A DNA stretch of 7,289 bases, from the NCBI GenBank assembly GCA_035945515.1, contig DASZAE010000089.1, positions 1-7,289 on the forward strand, written 5' to 3'. A program made the position numbers and the translations under genes. Below the pieces are notes generated by a model that saw nothing but the letters and a program-made list of their open reading frames with translations, did no database searches and was not told the DNA's origin. Shown here in pieces: positions 1 to 6,371 of the stretch (position 1 is the stretch's first letter; each line of letters opens with the position of its first letter). The stretch comes from RH2-MAG17b sp035945515 (GTDB taxonomy: Bacteria; Acidobacteriota; Terriglobia; UBA7540).

Positions 1-57
1 GGCCTCTGGCCGCCGGTCTTTACTATTAAAACCCGGCGGCCAGAGGCCGCCGCTACA
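1..57. repeat. Pair of GC-rich palindromic (REP-like) repeats, first copy cut by the window edge
   Basis: Bases 1-16 and 33-48 are perfect reverse complements (16 bp) around a 16-base AT-rich centre. The second half, 34-52, is itself a palindrome: CGGCGGCC, then AGA, then GGCCGCCG, followed by CTACA. Bases 34-57 recur at 4365-4388 with a single difference (C53 versus T4384), so this is a dispersed repeat and not a chance hairpin. The arrangement, two copies facing each other, resembles the paired REP/BIME elements of other bacteria. It is non-coding. Neither stem is followed by a T-run, so a role as an intrinsic terminator is not supported. The function is unknown. Confidence 0.75.
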
Positions 58-84
58 GTACAAAAACCGATGTTTTCATTTCAG

Positions 85-231
85 CGGCTGAAGAGGCTGC
101 GGAAAAACTCTCTTGGGATCCCAAAATGGCACTGACTGAGATCTGTAACTTATTGATTCTCCGTTCGAGCGGTCGTCATTTTGGACCGATTTCGGTCTCG
201 AAAAAGCGTTTTTCCGCAGCCTCTGAAGCCG
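85..231. mobile_element. MITE-like non-coding element with terminal inverted repeats
   Basis: Bases 92-108 (AGAGGCTGCGGAAAAAC) and 208-224 are perfect 17-bp inverted repeats. The arms extend outward to 85-108 and 208-231 with only two mismatches (at 90-91). The interior of about 99 bases has no plausible gene. It contains a further 8-bp inverted pair, CCAAAATG at 121-128 and CATTTTGG at 177-184, and is less GC-rich than the genes. Long terminal inverted repeats, small size and no coding capacity fit a miniature inverted-repeat element, mobilised in trans if at all. No clear target-site duplication flanks it, so mobility is inferred. A structured RNA or a large REP-type hairpin are alternatives. 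Confidence 0.5.
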
Positions 232-253
232 AGGTCAGAATGCAGGCGTTGAC

Positions 254-342
254 GTCGGAGCTAAAGCTCCGACCCCCAGTTTACCCTGAGCGAGGCTGAA
301 GGGCTCAGCATTACAGCGTCCATGTTAGCGGACGAAGGCTGT
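254..342. repeat. Cluster of three short stem-loops upstream of the HtrA promoter
   Basis: Three small inverted repeats follow each other. The first is GTCGGAGCT at 254-262 with AGCTCCGAC at 265-273, a perfect 9-bp stem that closes tightly. The second is CTGAGC at 286-291 with GCTCAG at 303-308. The third is ACAG/CGTCC at 313-321 with GGACG at 330-334 and CTGT at 339-342, with a four-base bulge. The first has no downstream T-run and does not look like a terminator for whatever lies upstream. No ORF or recognisable operator is present. They may be decayed repeat copies. Function unknown. Confidence 0.4.
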
Positions 343-373
343 CAGCGGCCGCCGCACCAACATTATTACTGGC

Positions 374-402
374 TTGGGTTGACAAGGCCTGGGGTGTATA
401 AT
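374..402 (+). promoter_or_regulatory. Probable housekeeping (sigma-70 type) promoter for the htrA operon
   Basis: A perfect -10 hexamer, TATAAT, lies at 397-402. With the standard 17-bp spacer the matching -35 is TTGGGT at 374-379. A perfect TTGACA also sits at 379-384, but it is only 12 bp from this -10. It could instead pair through an 18-bp spacer with the weaker TATTAG at 403-408. Either choice would start transcription about 20-25 bases before the ATG at 433, a sensible leader length. No extracytoplasmic-sigma or CpxR-type signature is evident, so stress control is not shown by the sequence. Confidence 0.55.
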
Positions 403-432
403 TATTAGGCGTCAGTTAAACGCATGTGAAGC

Positions 433-1998
433 ATGAACGAAACTTTTAATATTCGCCGCTATTGGGCGGTGGTCGTTCTTATTTTGGCGCTGGGCGCGGG
501 TGTCGTAATCGGAAGCCTTGCCTCGCGCGGCGCGCGCACAGCCCATGTGCTCCCCGATGCGCGGCCTCTTGTCATGGCCTCGCCGGTAAGCCTTTCCAAT
601 ACCTTCGCGGAAATTGCCAGCCGCGTGACGCCCGCTGTCGTCAACATTAACACCGAATCGACTATCCGTTTTCGAGACGGCGCATCAGGCAAGCCAGACT
701 CCAATCCCAACGGCTTTTTCAATCACTTTTTCGGGATGGGCCCGGGCGGCATTCCACACGAAATGCACCAGCAGAGCCTGGGATCGGGCGTGATTTTGGA
801 TAAGAGCGGCTACGTGCTCACCAACTATCACGTCATCATGCAGGACGATGGGCGTCCGGTGGATATGATCCGCGTCCATCTGCAAGGCGATGACGACGGC
901 AATCCGCACGGCTACCAAGCCAAGGTTGTGGGCTACGATAAGTGGACCGACCTCGCTGTGATCAAGATCAACGCCCGCCGGAGTCTGCCGGTGGTTGAGT
1001 TAGGGGATTCCGACCAGACGCGGGTGGGCGACTGGGTGCTGGCCATTGGCAGTCCGTTTGGGCTGAACGCCACCGTGACCGCCGGCATCATCAGCGCCAA
1101 AGGGCGCGAGATCAATAGCAGCCTGGAAGACGAGTTCAAGCGATTTCTGCAAACCGATGCCGCCATTAATCCGGGCAACAGCGGCGGCCCGCTGGTGAGC
1201 CTCGCGGGGCAGGTCGTGGGCATCAATACGGCCATTGCCACCACGCGCGGCGCCTACGACGGAGTGGGGTTCGCCATTCCATCGAAGATTGTCCGCAAGG
1301 TGTATGACGATATTGTGACCAACGGCTCCGTCCGCCGGGGCGCCATCGGCGTGAGTTTCAGCCCGGAGCAGACCCCTGCCCTCCTCGAGAGTTTCAAGGC
1401 CAAGCACGGCGTGCTGGTGCAGAGCGTGACTGCCGGGAGCCCGGCGGCGCGCGCCGGCCTCAAGCAAGGGGACGTGATCACGACGATCAATTCGCAGGCC
1501 ATTGAGAGCGGGAGCGAATTGCTCGGGATCGTTTCCGGAACCCAGCCGGGCCAGAAGCTGCGTGTTGAGTTCCTGCGCGACGGTCATTCGATGAACTGCG
1601 AGGTCATGGCCGGCGACTGGAATAAAATCGCGGGCGAAAGCGGCATGCCTGGGCCAGCCGCGGCGCCGGAGGGAAGCCCGGACCCCGAGCACGGCTCGCT
1701 GGGACTTTGGGTAAAGGATCTCAGCGCGGATCAGGCCAAACAGATTACTGCCTCCTTGCACCTCGGCCAAGCGGTGGGCGTCATGGTGGAAGACGTGGAG
1801 CCTGGTTCTTTTGCCGATGACCTTAACTTGCAGCGGTTCGACGTTATCTTAAGCATTAACCGCCAGGATGTGCACTCCGCGGCTGATTTTAAGCGCATCC
1901 AGTCCAAACTTAAGTCCGGTCAAAATGTGCTAGTTCTGATTGCCCGCCGCAGCGAAGCAGGCTATACCACCACGTTTTTGGCGGACCAGCTTCCATGA
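433..1998 (+). CDS. htrA: HtrA/Deg-family serine protease with two PDZ domains
   Basis: This is a periplasmic protease/chaperone of the Deg family, which cleaves or holds misfolded envelope proteins. Residues 10-30 form one hydrophobic segment after a short basic start, so the protein is either anchored in the inner membrane or cleaved near SLA-SR (28-32). The trypsin-like domain spans about 55-290. Its triad is His133 (in LTNYHV), Asp173 (in TDLAVIKI) and Ser250 (in GNSGGPL, 248-254). A Phe/Gly-rich insertion at about 82-112 corresponds to the LA loop of DegP/DegQ. PDZ1 is at about 302-395 and PDZ2 at about 420-508, joined by a Gly/Pro-rich linker. At 521 residues it is somewhat longer than E. 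coli DegQ or DegP. The start is set by the anchor segment; Shine-Dalgarno pairing is weak (GTGAAG). The stop overlaps the start of the next gene. All catalytic residues are present. Whether it is DegP-, DegQ- or DegS-like cannot be decided here. Confidence 0.95.
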   Translation: MNETFNIRRYWAVVVLILALGAGVVIGSLASRGARTAHVLPDARPLVMASPVSLSNTFAEIASRVTPAVVNINTESTIRFRDGASGKPDSNPNGFFNHFFGMGPGGIPHEMHQQSLGSGVILDKSGYVLTNYHVIMQDDGRPVDMIRVHLQGDDDGNPHGYQAKVVGYDKWTDLAVIKINARRSLPVVELGDSDQTRVGDWVLAIGSPFGLNATVTAGIISAKGREINSSLEDEFKRFLQTDAAINPGNSGGPLVSLAGQVVGINTAIATTRGAYDGVGFAIPSKIVRKVYDDIVTNGSVRRGAIGVSFSPEQTPALLESFKAKHGVLVQSVTAGSPAARAGLKQGDVITTINSQAIESGSELLGIVSGTQPGQKLRVEFLRDGHSMNCEVMAGDWNKIAGESGMPGPAAAPEGSPDPEHGSLGLWVKDLSADQAKQITASLHLGQAVGVMVEDVEPGSFADDLNLQRFDVILSINRQDVHSAADFKRIQSKLKSGQNVLVLIARRSEAGYTTTFLADQLP

Positions 1999-2657
1999 AA
2001 TCGAGGTGCGAAGCGTTGAAATCCGAATCCCGTTTCTTGGCGTGCGCGCTGGTTTTTCTGCTTGCGCCGGCAGTTGCCCTCGCAGCTGTCGTCACCAAAC
2101 CTCACTCGTCGAGCAAAACCAGATCTCATTCGAAAAAGGTTCTGCCGCGGCTTGCGAAGGTGCGGCGGCGGATTCCGCTGCATCGCGCGTCGTCGAGCCG
2201 CCGGACTCTAGCCTCTTCCAAATCTAGCCGGACCACTCGCGCCCGGCGGTCTCATCACGCCTATCGTTCTTCGCGCGCCGCTTCGCATCGCTGGCACATG
2301 CCGGCGACCGAAATTCCCGCTTCGAGAGCGGGGCAAATCCAGCAGGCGCTCATTCAGGCGGGGGACTTGCACGGGCAGCCGACAGGCCAATGGGACGCTC
2401 AAACCCGCGAAGCGATGAAGCTCTATCAGCATAAAAATGGCTTCCAGGCCACAGGCCTCCCAGACGCGAAATCGCTGATGAAAATGGGCCTCGGTCCTCA
2501 TCCACTCCCCGCTCAAGCCGATCCTTTGGCCAAGTCTCAATTGCCGCAACCCTCCCAGCCGACTCAACAAATGCAACAGGCCGACGCGGGCCTCGGCGCG
2601 CCCGGCGGCGATGCGAACCCCCCAAGCGCCAACCGTCAGCCCTATCCTCAGCCATAA
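1995..2657 (+). CDS. Exported basic protein with a peptidoglycan-binding domain
   Basis: The ATG overlaps the htrA stop (ATGA), so translation is probably coupled. The 220 residues fall into four parts. First is a signal peptide (hydrophobic core 14-30, likely cut after ALA at about 30). Second is a strongly basic Arg/Ser/His-rich stretch at about 33-100. Third is a peptidoglycan-binding domain of the PG_binding_1 type at about 107-167, recognisable from the order IQQAL..AG...G.PTG.WD..TREAM..YQ..NGF..TGLPD. Last is a Pro/Gln-rich tail at 168-220. No catalytic domain is visible, so it probably anchors to or organises the cell wall and is not a hydrolase. The basic segment could contact anionic envelope polymers, or the HtrA protein encoded just before it; both are inferences. 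Domain call fairly sure, biological role unknown. Confidence 0.85.
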   Translation: MKSRCEALKSESRFLACALVFLLAPAVALAAVVTKPHSSSKTRSHSKKVLPRLAKVRRRIPLHRASSSRRTLASSKSSRTTRARRSHHAYRSSRAASHRWHMPATEIPASRAGQIQQALIQAGDLHGQPTGQWDAQTREAMKLYQHKNGFQATGLPDAKSLMKMGLGPHPLPAQADPLAKSQLPQPSQPTQQMQQADAGLGAPGGDANPPSANRQPYPQP

Positions 2658-2882
2658 ATCTGGCGCATCGCCCCACTACTGGCCGGTCTCGACCTCCCTC
2701 CCGGTCTTTGCTGCGCTACACTTGCTTCACATGGCAGAGCGCCACCCATCTTTAACAGGCAGTTGAAGCAGCCACTCAGCAAACGACTTCCATATCAAGT
2801 AAGATAATAGTTTATGAATAAACACTTTTGTGTTAAATTTTGAAAAGATGAGGAGTTTCTGTCTTGCATTACTTGGACTGAG
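2658..2882 (+). other. AT-richer spacer and probable leader of the kinase gene
   Basis: These 225 bases contain no credible gene. Composition shifts from GC-rich to distinctly AT-rich at about 2790-2865. A near-consensus -10, GATAAT, lies at 2803-2808, but no convincing -35 sits 16-18 bp upstream, so the promoter is only tentative. A small stem (AACAC 2821-2825, GTGTT 2830-2834) follows. The best Shine-Dalgarno match, AGGAG at 2851-2855, is 27 bases before the annotated ATG. This leaves the kinase start or its leader structure open. No terminator with a T-run is seen after the upstream gene. Confidence 0.4.
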
Positions 2883-4364
2883 ATGACCCTGTTTCGCGCG
2901 CATCATCCAGAGCATCAGACCTTAGGCGTCATACTGATGGGCGGACGTCCCCATGACTGGGATCCTTCCTTGAAGGCCCTTCACCGCGCCGGAATTAAGA
3001 CTGACCCTCAATACGCGAGGTCCGCTGCCGCGCTGCGCGGCATGGCTGGAACCGCGCCTTGCCAAATGATCCTGGCGTCTCCCGACTTCTCCGGCTGGAC
3101 GCCCGGCAGCATTCTGGCGACCGTCCGCGAAGCAGTTTCGGATTTGCCCTGGGTGTTGGTGAGCAGCACTATTTCACCCGAAGAAGCGAGGGAGTATTTC
3201 AACGCCGGGGCGTGGGATTGGATCTCCACTAGCGAGTTGTGGCGCCTCGCCTCGCCCGCGCGCCGGGCTTTGGAGAATCACGCTCACCACCGCAATCTGA
3301 CCGAGGTGGAGGGCTTGTGGGCAGGCGTGGGCCACGACGTGAACAACCTGCTCTCCGGCGTGATCGGCAATTCCGACTATCTATTGCAATTCCTGGCGAC
3401 GGATGCGAAGGCGCGGCAGGCGCTCGAAGGCATCCTCACGGCGGGCGAACTCTCGGCCGCGTGGGTGCAGCAATGCGTTACGTCAGGCCGCATTTCTCGC
3501 AGCGCGGACCTCGGGCAGGTGCTCGAAAGAATGGAGAGCACACTGCGTCTGCTGGCCGGGACCAAAATCCAATTGCGCCTGAAGACCGGAAGGCGCCCCG
3601 TTCCCGTCGCGGCCGATCCGGCGCAAGTGGCGCGCGTAGTGCTCAACCTGGTGTTCAACGCGCGCGACGCCATGCCCGATGGCGGTAGCTTGATGATCCA
3701 GGCTGAACTCGCGCATCATCAAGGTTTTGAAGCCGCAGGATCGCGGCAGGAATGGGGCATGGTTTCGGTCGCGGATACGGGCGCCGGCATGGACGCGCAG
3801 ACGTGCCGCCGCATTTTCGATCCGCTCTTTACGAGCAAGAGCCAGCACTTGGGGCTTGGATTGCCCACGGCGCGCGCGCTTGTGGATCAGAACGGGGGAT
3901 TTATCGAATTGAAGAGCGGCTTGCGATCGGGAACTACTTTCTACGTCTATTGGCCGCTCGCGGAAGCCGGGCCGGAGCAGGAGAATACCGGGACCATCCG
4001 TTCAGGGGAAACGGGATCGAAGACCATTCTCGTGGTTGAAGACGAGCCGGTGCTGCGCGAAATCCTGATCCGCACCCTCAAAAGCGGCGGTTATCAGGTC
4101 CTCGAAGCGGCGCGCGCGGACAAAGCAATCGAGCTCTCGCGGCAGCGCCCCATTGATCTGTTGCTGACCGACGTGCGTATGCCCGTCATGAGTGGAATGG
4201 AACTCGTGAGCGCGGTGCGCGCCCGCGAGCCGGGGATGAAGGTGGTCTACATTTCCGGGCGCCAGGACGCGCGCCTCGATTGCAATGCCAATGGAACTGC
4301 TTTTTTGCTCAAGCCCTTCAAGCCGCGCGCCCTCCTGCGCAAAGTCGAGGAAGTCTTGTTGTAG
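2883..4364 (+). CDS. Soluble hybrid histidine kinase: pseudo-receiver, kinase core, receiver
   Basis: This is a two-component phosphorelay protein of 493 residues with no signal peptide or membrane segment, so it is cytoplasmic. Residues 13-130 resemble a receiver domain (VSSTISPEEAREYFNAGAWDW is receiver-like) but lack the acidic pocket. The kinase core follows. Its H-box GHDVNNLL carries His151, of the AHDFNNLL type found in HPK4-like kinases. The N-box is NLVFNARDAM (Asn259), the G1 box is ADTGAGM (Asp298), the F-box is IFDPLFTSK (311-319), and GLGL is at 324-327. A complete receiver spans about 380-493: Glu386/Asp387, phospho-acceptor Asp430, Ser458 and Lys477. No DNA-binding output is present, so phosphate must pass to another protein, such as a phosphotransferase, or be drained by the receiver. 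The ATG has weak Shine-Dalgarno pairing. In-frame ATT 2868 or CTG 2859, nearer AGGAG, are possible but unlikely starts. Kinase call sure; signal and target unknown. Confidence 0.92.
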   Translation: MTLFRAHHPEHQTLGVILMGGRPHDWDPSLKALHRAGIKTDPQYARSAAALRGMAGTAPCQMILASPDFSGWTPGSILATVREAVSDLPWVLVSSTISPEEAREYFNAGAWDWISTSELWRLASPARRALENHAHHRNLTEVEGLWAGVGHDVNNLLSGVIGNSDYLLQFLATDAKARQALEGILTAGELSAAWVQQCVTSGRISRSADLGQVLERMESTLRLLAGTKIQLRLKTGRRPVPVAADPAQVARVVLNLVFNARDAMPDGGSLMIQAELAHHQGFEAAGSRQEWGMVSVADTGAGMDAQTCRRIFDPLFTSKSQHLGLGLPTARALVDQNGGFIELKSGLRSGTTFYVYWPLAEAGPEQENTGTIRSGETGSKTILVVEDEPVLREILIRTLKSGGYQVLEAARADKAIELSRQRPIDLLLTDVRMPVMSGMELVSAVRAREPGMKVVYISGRQDARLDCNANGTAFLLKPFKPRALLRKVEEVLL

Positions 4365-4388
4365 CGGCGGCCAGAGGCCGCCGTTACA
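4360..4388. repeat. Second copy of the palindromic repeat, between convergent genes
   Basis: The arms TGTAGCGGCGGCC (4360-4372) and GGCCGCCGTTACA (4376-4388) pair across AGA with a single mismatch, which would be a G-U pair in + strand RNA. Bases 4365-4388 match 34-57 with one difference. The left arm includes the kinase stop codon (TAG 4362-4364), and the element nearly fills the gap to the fliS stop at 4394. Its position between two gene ends fits a REP-like element and could block read-through from both sides. There is no T-run on either strand, so intrinsic termination is doubtful. Confidence 0.75.
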
Positions 4389-4393
4389 ATTGC

Positions 4394-4891
4394 TTACGCT
4401 GTCCAACTTCCCGATGCGGATGAGGACTCTTGCGGGAGAAGCGCGTTGAGGGAAGGGGCGGTGCCAGGTTTAAGACGAGACGCTTCGGGCGGCGCTGCTG
4501 GGGCCGTGCTGGTCGCAGGACCAATGGCGAGTGACTGTTCCCAGACTCTCCTGACTTCGGCGACATGCGCCGCCGCCTGGCGGACAATACCAGCGTCCAG
4601 TTTCGCGCTGCCCTTGAGAATCTCGCGCCAGATCAGGCTGTAAAACCGGCTCAGGGTCTGCGCCACCTCGCCGCCTTTTTCAAAGTTCAGAGCGCCTTGC
4701 AAATGGAAAATGATCTCCAGCGCGCGATTTAAGTCCGCGGTCTTCTTTTCAATGTCACGCGATTCGATTGAAGCTGCCGCGGAGTGCAGCAAGACGGCAA
4801 CCCGGTCATAGGCTTGAATGAAGACGTCGGGAAGACTGCCGCCCTGGATTGATGCTTGCCGGTATGCTTTTCGGGGATCGGCCATAATCAT
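4394..4891 (-). CDS. fliS: Flagellar export chaperone FliS
   Basis: This is the cytoplasmic chaperone that binds the C-terminal helix of flagellin, stops premature polymerisation and delivers it to the type III export apparatus. I place the start at the ATG 4891-4889, which overlaps the fliD stop as TAATG, with AGG six bases upstream. This gives 165 residues. A second ATG two codons later (MIMAD) is an alternative. The family pattern is seen from about 8 to 122: AYRQAS, then a hydrophobic helix IQAYDRVAVLL, then LNRALEIIFHLQGALNFEKGGEVA, then LSRFYSLIWREI, ending with VRRVW. Known FliS proteins are about 125-135 residues. The extra 40 or so residues here are a Pro/Ala/Ser-rich, probably disordered tail. 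Being last in the flagellin-fliD-fliS operon supports the call. Confidence 0.9.
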   Translation of the reverse strand: MIMADPRKAYRQASIQGGSLPDVFIQAYDRVAVLLHSAAASIESRDIEKKTADLNRALEIIFHLQGALNFEKGGEVAQTLSRFYSLIWREILKGSAKLDAGIVRQAAAHVAEVRRVWEQSLAIGPATSTAPAAPPEASRLKPGTAPSLNALLPQESSSASGSWTA

Positions 4892-6285
4892 TACAAACCT
4901 GACGACGATGACGATGACGAGCTGTTGGAGTTTCCAAGCTCGCCATTGATCTGCTGAATCTGCAGCGGAAGCGTTTGCAGCAGGGAATTCACCTGCGCAT
5001 ATTCCTGCGTCCACTGAATGGCCTGCTGGTTCACGTTGGCCTGGAACGCGGTGATCTGATTCTGAAGGTCTTGCTCGTTCTGGCTAATGCCCTGCAAGTC
5101 AAGGTACAGGGGGCCGCTGGTCGGGCTGGTCAGATTGAGAAGGTTGTTTCCGAAGTTGACTGCAAACCCGTTAGTCCCGTTATTCTGCTGGAAAAACTTC
5201 TGAACCGCCGAGGGGTTGCTGCTGATGGCGTTGTTCAGCGTCCCGCTATCCGCTTGCAGCGTGCCGTCCTGCTGAACCGTGATGCCGAGGGAAGCCAGCG
5301 TATTGAAGCCGCCGTTGCTGCCGCTTAAAGAGAAATTGACGTTGTTGTAGAGCGACTGCTGCAGTGATTGCAGCGAGCCATCCGAAAACAGCGGAGGCTG
5401 ACTGGTGGCGCCTTGCGTGTAAGTGAATTGCGAATTGATCGCCTGAATGACGGCGTTATAGGCGGTAACGAAATTGTTGATGGGCGTTGAAGCCTGGCTG
5501 GTGTCCGCGCCCACCGTCACCGTCGCCGGATTGGCCGAGGTCCCTGTGAGGGTGAGGGTCACATCGGGGATGGCCCCGGTCACGGTATTGCTCGTGGTAT
5601 TCAGCGGCACGCCGTCCACGTTGATGGATGAGTTGACGCCTGTCACGGTCTGGTTGAACGTGAGGCCGATGGTGTTGCCGGTAATGCTGAGGTTGCCCGG
5701 CGCCCCGCTGGTGTTGCTAACGATGCCGAGGCGCGCGCCGTTGGCGTCGGTAATGACGTTGGCCGTGACGCCATAGTTTTGGCTGTTGATATACGATGCC
5801 AGCGTGTTCAGCGTGGTGTTGTTATTAGAGCTGTTGACGTTTACCGTCACCGGCGAGTTTGATCCTACTTGCAAGCTGAACGAGCCGGGGCTAATCGCCG
5901 TATCGCCTGAGGCAAGAGCGCCGGTGTCGTATGCGGAAGTAGTCGCAAGAGAAGTGACCGTTACTGTATGTGTGCCGGAGCTTGCGCCCGGCGTGGATGT
6001 GGCGGTCGCGATGCTGTTATTGGAGGATGTCGCGGCGGTGTCGCCCAGGCTGCCGGCCGGGTCTTGCAGCGCCAGAATGGCGGTTTGCAAATTGCCAAGC
6101 AGGGTGTTGATGTTTTGCGCGGCGGACTGCTGATTTTTGTAGTTGGTTTCTTCGTTCTGAAGCTGGGTGACCGGCTGCTCCGCCGCGGCAACGAGGGCCG
6201 CCACGGTCTGCTGGACGTTAAGACCCTGATTGAGCCCCAAGCCCGTGGTATTGATATTCAGCCCAAACCCCATCGAAGATCCCAT
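4891..6285 (-). CDS. fliD: Flagellar filament cap protein FliD (hook-associated protein 2)
   Basis: FliD forms the oligomeric cap at the filament tip under which exported flagellin folds. The protein has 464 residues, close to the E. coli length, and no cysteine. The N-terminal D0/D1 part (about 15-75: GLNVQQTVAALVAAAEQPV, then a Gln/Asn-rich helix) is typical of FliD_N. A Thr/Ser/Asn-rich beta region spans about 105-260. It includes a flagellin-hook IN-like motif at about 157-177 (TLNTLASYINSQNYGVTANV). FliD_C spans about 215-445, ending in a predicted coiled coil (about 400-448). The last residues are a run of eight serines (455-462) then Gly-Leu. The start at 6285 is preferred over Met5 because AAGGAG is correctly spaced before it. 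It lies 98 bp after flagellin and overlaps fliS by one base. Confidence 0.93.
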   Translation of the reverse strand: MGSSMGFGLNINTTGLGLNQGLNVQQTVAALVAAAEQPVTQLQNEETNYKNQQSAAQNINTLLGNLQTAILALQDPAGSLGDTAATSSNNSIATATSTPGASSGTHTVTVTSLATTSAYDTGALASGDTAISPGSFSLQVGSNSPVTVNVNSSNNNTTLNTLASYINSQNYGVTANVITDANGARLGIVSNTSGAPGNLSITGNTIGLTFNQTVTGVNSSINVDGVPLNTTSNTVTGAIPDVTLTLTGTSANPATVTVGADTSQASTPINNFVTAYNAVIQAINSQFTYTQGATSQPPLFSDGSLQSLQQSLYNNVNFSLSGSNGGFNTLASLGITVQQDGTLQADSGTLNNAISSNPSAVQKFFQQNNGTNGFAVNFGNNLLNLTSPTSGPLYLDLQGISQNEQDLQNQITAFQANVNQQAIQWTQEYAQVNSLLQTLPLQIQQINGELGNSNSSSSSSSSGL

Positions 6286-6290
6286 GCCAG

Positions 6291-6296
6291 CTCCTT
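6291..6296 (-). promoter_or_regulatory. Ribosome binding site of fliD
   Basis: On the - strand this reads AAGGAG, five bases before the ATG at 6285-6283. It fixes the fliD start at 6285 rather than at the in-frame ATG four codons later. Confidence 0.75.
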
Positions 6297-6313
6297 CTGC
6301 CGCTCCAGCTAAA

Positions 6314-6357
6314 CGCTAAACCCGCGGAGCCGCTGAGACCAGCCCCACGGGTTTGCG
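6314..6357 (-). promoter_or_regulatory. Stem-loop in the flagellin-fliD spacer, possible attenuator
   Basis: AAACCCG (6318-6324) and CGGGTTT (6348-6354) are perfect inverted repeats. Three further pairs (CGC 6314-6316 with GCG 6355-6357) lie across a one-base bulge. The loop is 23 bases. In the - strand RNA this stem lies between the flagellin stop and the fliD ribosome binding site. It has no U-tract, so it may be an RNA-stabilising or partial read-through element and not a full terminator. The role is inferred from position. Confidence 0.4.
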
Positions 6358-6371
6358 GTTCAACGATCAGT

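Noticed and set aside
1..342. CRISPR array or attachment site
   Set aside because: The repeats are inverted and of differing sequence, with no regularly spaced direct repeats, no cas genes, no integrase and no tRNA gene.
379..402. TTGACA and TATAAT taken together as one consensus promoter
   Set aside because: The spacer is only 12 bp, too short for sigma-70 recognition. TTGGGT at 374-379 with a 17-bp spacer, or TTGACA with TATTAG, are the workable pairings.
1000..1770. Long - strand ORF (256 codons) opposite htrA
   Set aside because: It lies entirely inside a gene with a complete catalytic triad and PDZ domains. Its translation has no recognisable domain, and long antisense ORFs are expected in GC-rich coding sequence.
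2208..2676. - strand ORFs opposite the peptidoglycan-binding protein
   Set aside because: The + strand frame has a signal peptide, a recognisable domain and an overlap with htrA. The - strand products are Arg-rich low-information translations.
2701..2709. CCGGTCTTT shared with bases 13-21
   Set aside because: A nine-base match without extension on either side is compatible with chance in GC-rich DNA.
4360..4388. Bidirectional intrinsic terminator
   Set aside because: The stem is strong and well placed, but neither strand has a T-run after it, and the same palindrome occurs elsewhere as a repeat, so I call it a repeat.
5474..6133. Two + strand ORFs opposite fliD that look hydrophobic
   Set aside because: They are mirror frames of the Thr/Asn/Ser-rich FliD codons, which read as Val/Leu-rich on the opposite strand. 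They have no start context or family resemblance.
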